Assembly (NCBI GenBank): GCA_029555925.1
Contig: JAKPQU010000349.1
Coordinates: 1-6,738, forward strand
Length of the DNA: 6,738 bases
Source of the DNA: Bacillota bacterium
GTDB lineage: Bacteria > Eremiobacterota > SpSt-956 > JAKJGF01
Direction: 5' to 3'
Position 1 is the first letter of the stretch, and the number at the start of each line of letters is the position of its first letter. The notes beneath the pieces were generated by a model. That model saw nothing but the letters and a program-made list of their open reading frames with translations. It was not told the DNA's origin and did not search any database. Both the position numbers and the translations under genes were made by a program. Positions 4,791-6,738 of the stretch are shown here, one piece after another.

Positions 4791-5740
4791 TGATAGAAAC
4801 TATTAACCTGACAAGAAAGTTTAATGAAATTACAGCGGTAAATTCTCTATCTCTCTCTGTAAAGAAAGGAGAAATATTTGCTCTCGTAGGTCCTGACGGA
4901 GCAGGTAAAACTACCACTATGAGAATGCTCACTGCCATTATGGATCCTACAGAAGGAGAAGCCAGAGTGGCAGGTTTTGATATAAGAACTGAAGGTGAGT
5001 CTTTAAGGGAACATATTGCCTATATGTCACAGAGGTTTGGGCTCTATGAAGATCTTACGGTAGAGGAGAATATGGTTTTCTATGCAGATCTCTATGCTAT
5101 TCCTTATAAAGAAAGGCCGGGTCTTATGGAAAAACTCCTGTCTTTCAGTCAGATGCAACCTTTTCGTAAACGTCTTGCAGGCAATCTTTCAGGAGGTATG
5201 AAACAAAAACTTGGTCTTGCCTGTGCGCTCATCCATAAACCTGATGTGCTATTTCTTGATGAACCTACAAACGGTGTTGATCCCATATCCAGGAGGGAAT
5301 TCTGGGGAATTTTATATGAACTGCTTCAGGAAGAGGTAACAATATTTGTTTCTACTGCGTATCTGGATGAAGCAGAAAGAGCAAATAAGATAGGTTTTAT
5401 TCATAAAGGAAATCTCCTTTTACAGGACACGCCGTCAGGAATGGCGCAAAAATTTCCATTTATGCTGATGGCGGTAAAATCTTCTGATAACAGAAAAGCA
5501 AAGGATATTCTGAATAAAGAGCCTCTTATCATGAAGTGCAAGATTTTCGGAGAATATCTCCATGTAATGCTCGAAAAATATTTTAAAGAATGGGATAAAA
5601 TTTGGAAAAAGCTGGAAGATAACGAACTTCAAATATATGAAAAAAGACAGGTAAAACCTTCCCTTGAAGATTGCTTTATAAATCTTGTGGAAGAAGAAGG
5701 AGGAAAAAGATTTCCTTATTCAGGATTTTTAAATAAGTAA
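4787..5740 (+). CDS. ABC transporter ATPase, matching the N-terminal half of YbhF
   Basis: This 317-residue nucleotide-binding subunit belongs to the ABC-2 exporter group. Motifs: Walker A GPDGAGKTT (35-43), Q-loop Q82, signature LSGGM (134-138), Walker B VLFLDEP (154-160) with catalytic E159, and D-loop GVD (163-165). The H-loop is altered: STAYLDEAE has Ala191 where STHYLDEAE is usual. The Asp in Walker A (GPDG rather than GPNG) and the missing His both recall, from memory, the N-terminal domain of E. coli YbhF. A C-terminal domain (about 215-305) ends in SLEDCFINL, typical of DrrA/CcmA-like subunits. The ATG at 4787 overlaps the REC-HPt stop; the adjacent ATG at 4790 is an equal alternative. 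No good ribosome-binding site is visible, fitting coupled translation. It probably pairs with the next ATPase as a heterodimer. Confidence 0.92.
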   Translation: MMIETINLTRKFNEITAVNSLSLSVKKGEIFALVGPDGAGKTTTMRMLTAIMDPTEGEARVAGFDIRTEGESLREHIAYMSQRFGLYEDLTVEENMVFYADLYAIPYKERPGLMEKLLSFSQMQPFRKRLAGNLSGGMKQKLGLACALIHKPDVLFLDEPTNGVDPISRREFWGILYELLQEEVTIFVSTAYLDEAERANKIGFIHKGNLLLQDTPSGMAQKFPFMLMAVKSSDNRKAKDILNKEPLIMKCKIFGEYLHVMLEKYFKEWDKIWKKLEDNELQIYEKRQVKPSLEDCFINLVEEEGGKRFPYSGFLNK

Positions 5741-5745
5741 AATCT

Positions 5746-5765
5746 TTATCTGTTATCTGTGAATG
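5746..5765. repeat. Short period-7 repeat between the two ATPases (F)
   Basis: TTATCTG is repeated in tandem (5746-5752 and 5753-5759), and the next seven bases in the register, GTGAATG (5759-5765), fit the GTGANNN form and contain the GTG start of the second ATPase. Only two clear copies are present and the unit differs from the CG-rich arrays, so membership in the same family is tentative. Confidence 0.4.
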
Positions 5766-6694
5766 AATTTGCCGTAACAGCAGAAAGCCTTACAAAGAAA
5801 TTCGACTCCTTTGTCGCTGTAAACAATGTAAATTTTTCAGTGAAAAAAGGTGAGATTTTCGGATTTTTAGGCCCCAACGGAGCAGGAAAATCCACTACTA
5901 TCCGCATGCTCTGCGGTCTCCTTACTCCTACTGGAGGAAAAGGATGGGTAGGGGGATATGATATTTTTACGGAAAGTGAACAGATAAAAAAAATAATAGG
6001 ATATATGTCACAGAAATTTTCTCTTTACCAGGATTTAACAGTAGAAGAAAATATAAGATTTTACAGCGGAGTATACAATATAAAAGAGGAAAAAAAGAAA
6101 GAAAGAATGGATTGGGTTTTATCTATGGCAGGTCTTACGGATATGAGAAGATCCCTTACATCTGTCCTTTCAGGAGGATGGAAACAGCGTCTTGCTCTTG
6201 GCTGTGCAATTCTCCATGAACCTCAAATACTTTTTCTCGATGAACCTACCTCAGGAGTAGACCCTATAGCAAGAAGGGATTTCTGGGAACTTATATATGA
6301 TCTGGCAGGTCACGGAGTAACGGTATTTGTAACAACTCATTATATGGATGAAGCAGAATACTGTGACAGAATGTCTCTCATGTACGGAGGCAAAATTATA
6401 GCTCTGGGAACGTCTATGGAATTAAAAGAAAAATATTTTCCCTATGATATTTATTCTCTTGACTGTGTTAACCCGACTTCTATACTTGGAAGACTGAAAC
6501 AAATGGATACAATTGCCGATGCTGCTCTTTTCGGTCATTCTGTTCATATAATTGTGAAAGATAAAAATATGACTCCAGAGAGACTCAATAGAGCTATTGA
6601 GGAAATATGTGAAATAGAAAGTCTTGAAAAGATTACTCCAAGTCTTGAAGATGTATTTGTGTGGCTTATAGAAAAGGAGAAGAGTGAGTCGTGA
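5759..6694 (+). CDS. ABC transporter ATPase, matching the C-terminal half of YbhF
   Basis: This 311-residue nucleotide-binding subunit has complete motifs: Walker A GPNGAGKST (38-46), Q-loop Q85, signature LSGGW (137-141), Walker B ILFLDEP (157-163) with E162, D-loop GVD (166-168) and H-loop H194 in TTHYMDEAEYCDR. TTHYMDEAEYCDR and KQRLALGCAI are close to my memory of the C-terminal ATPase of YbhF. The tail ends SLEDVFVWLIEKEK, a normal DrrA-like C-terminus. GTG at 5759 is the only plausible start: it is 18 nt after the previous stop, with no ribosome-binding site in the gap. It is in the same frame as the first ATPase, with one TAA (5738-5740) between them. The last residues (SES) and the TGA stop are read from heptamer array G. 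It should form a heterodimer with the preceding ATPase, and it supplies the intact H-loop of the pair. Confidence 0.92.
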   Translation: MNEFAVTAESLTKKFDSFVAVNNVNFSVKKGEIFGFLGPNGAGKSTTIRMLCGLLTPTGGKGWVGGYDIFTESEQIKKIIGYMSQKFSLYQDLTVEENIRFYSGVYNIKEEKKKERMDWVLSMAGLTDMRRSLTSVLSGGWKQRLALGCAILHEPQILFLDEPTSGVDPIARRDFWELIYDLAGHGVTVFVTTHYMDEAEYCDRMSLMYGGKIIALGTSMELKEKYFPYDIYSLDCVNPTSILGRLKQMDTIADAALFGHSVHIIVKDKNMTPERLNRAIEEICEIESLEKITPSLEDVFVWLIEKEKSES

Positions 6695-6711
6695 GCCGTG
6701 AGTCGTGAGTA
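6684..6711. repeat. Heptamer array G (four units)
   Basis: GTGAGTC, GTGAGCC, GTGAGTC and GTGAGTA, in register. The TGA in the second unit (6692-6694) is the stop codon of the second ATPase, and the first unit encodes part of its last residues. Confidence 0.8.
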
Positions 6712-6712
6712 G

Positions 6713-6732
6713 GGGCGTTTAATTAAACGCCC
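6713..6732. repeat. Perfect 20-bp palindrome after the second ATPase
   Basis: GGGCGTTTAATTAAACGCCC is perfectly self-complementary and follows array G after one base. As RNA it would make an 8-bp stem with an AATT loop. The following bases (TGGGAT) have no T-run, so I do not call it a terminator. An extragenic palindromic repeat or a message-stabilising stem between the ATPase and a downstream permease gene is more likely. The window ends six bases later. Confidence 0.65.
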
Positions 6733-6738
6733 TGGGAT

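Noticed and set aside
6713..6732. Rho-independent terminator
   Set aside because: The stem is good but no T-run follows on the plus strand, and the exporter needs permease genes that probably lie downstream in the same operon.

Overview
The window reads as the 5' part of one plus-strand operon in an AT-rich Gram-negative (diderm) bacterium. The diderm call rests on a TolC-type outer-membrane channel paired with a HlyD-type periplasmic adaptor. Arginine is mostly AGA/AGG and isoleucine often ATA. The spaces between genes hold short period-7 repeats. I cannot name the organism from this; no rRNA, tRNA or lineage marker is present.

Layout. Positions 1-514 hold no credible gene. They contain two abutting inverted-repeat, MITE-like elements (about 2-217 and 212-357), a heptamer array, a 24-nt imperfect direct repeat, and a strong sigma-70-type promoter (TTGTAA, 17 nt, TATAAT with an extended -10) overlapped by a small inverted repeat that could be an operator. 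Six genes follow on the same strand: a MarR-family regulator (515-970), a HlyD/YbhG-like adaptor with a very long coiled-coil hairpin (986-2518), a TolC-like outer-membrane factor (2599-3960), a small REC-HPt two-domain phosphorelay protein (4032-4790), and two ABC ATPases (4787-5740 and 5759-6694). These ATPases correspond to the N- and C-terminal halves of the double ATPase YbhF. The window ends in a heptamer array and a 20-bp perfect palindrome. The ABC-2 permeases expected for this system (YbhS/YbhR type) are not in the window and are probably just downstream.

How it works together (inference from families). The two ATPases would drive ABC-2 permeases in the inner membrane. The adaptor bridges the periplasm to the TolC-like channel, giving a tripartite drug or xenobiotic exporter like E. 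coli YbhGFSR. The MarR protein would be the local ligand-sensing repressor. The unusual member is the REC-HPt protein: it has no kinase and no DNA-binding domain, and its stop codon overlaps the first ATPase start.

The most distinctive signals are: (1) the two ATPases lie in one continuous reading frame separated by a single TAA in the interdomain linker; (2) a family of 7-bp repeats (GTRANNN or its complement) occupies nearly every gap between genes, supplies start and stop codons, and forms the signal-peptide n-region of the TolC-like protein; (3) a phosphorelay REC-HPt protein sits inside an exporter operon; (4) the paired MITE-like elements lie upstream.
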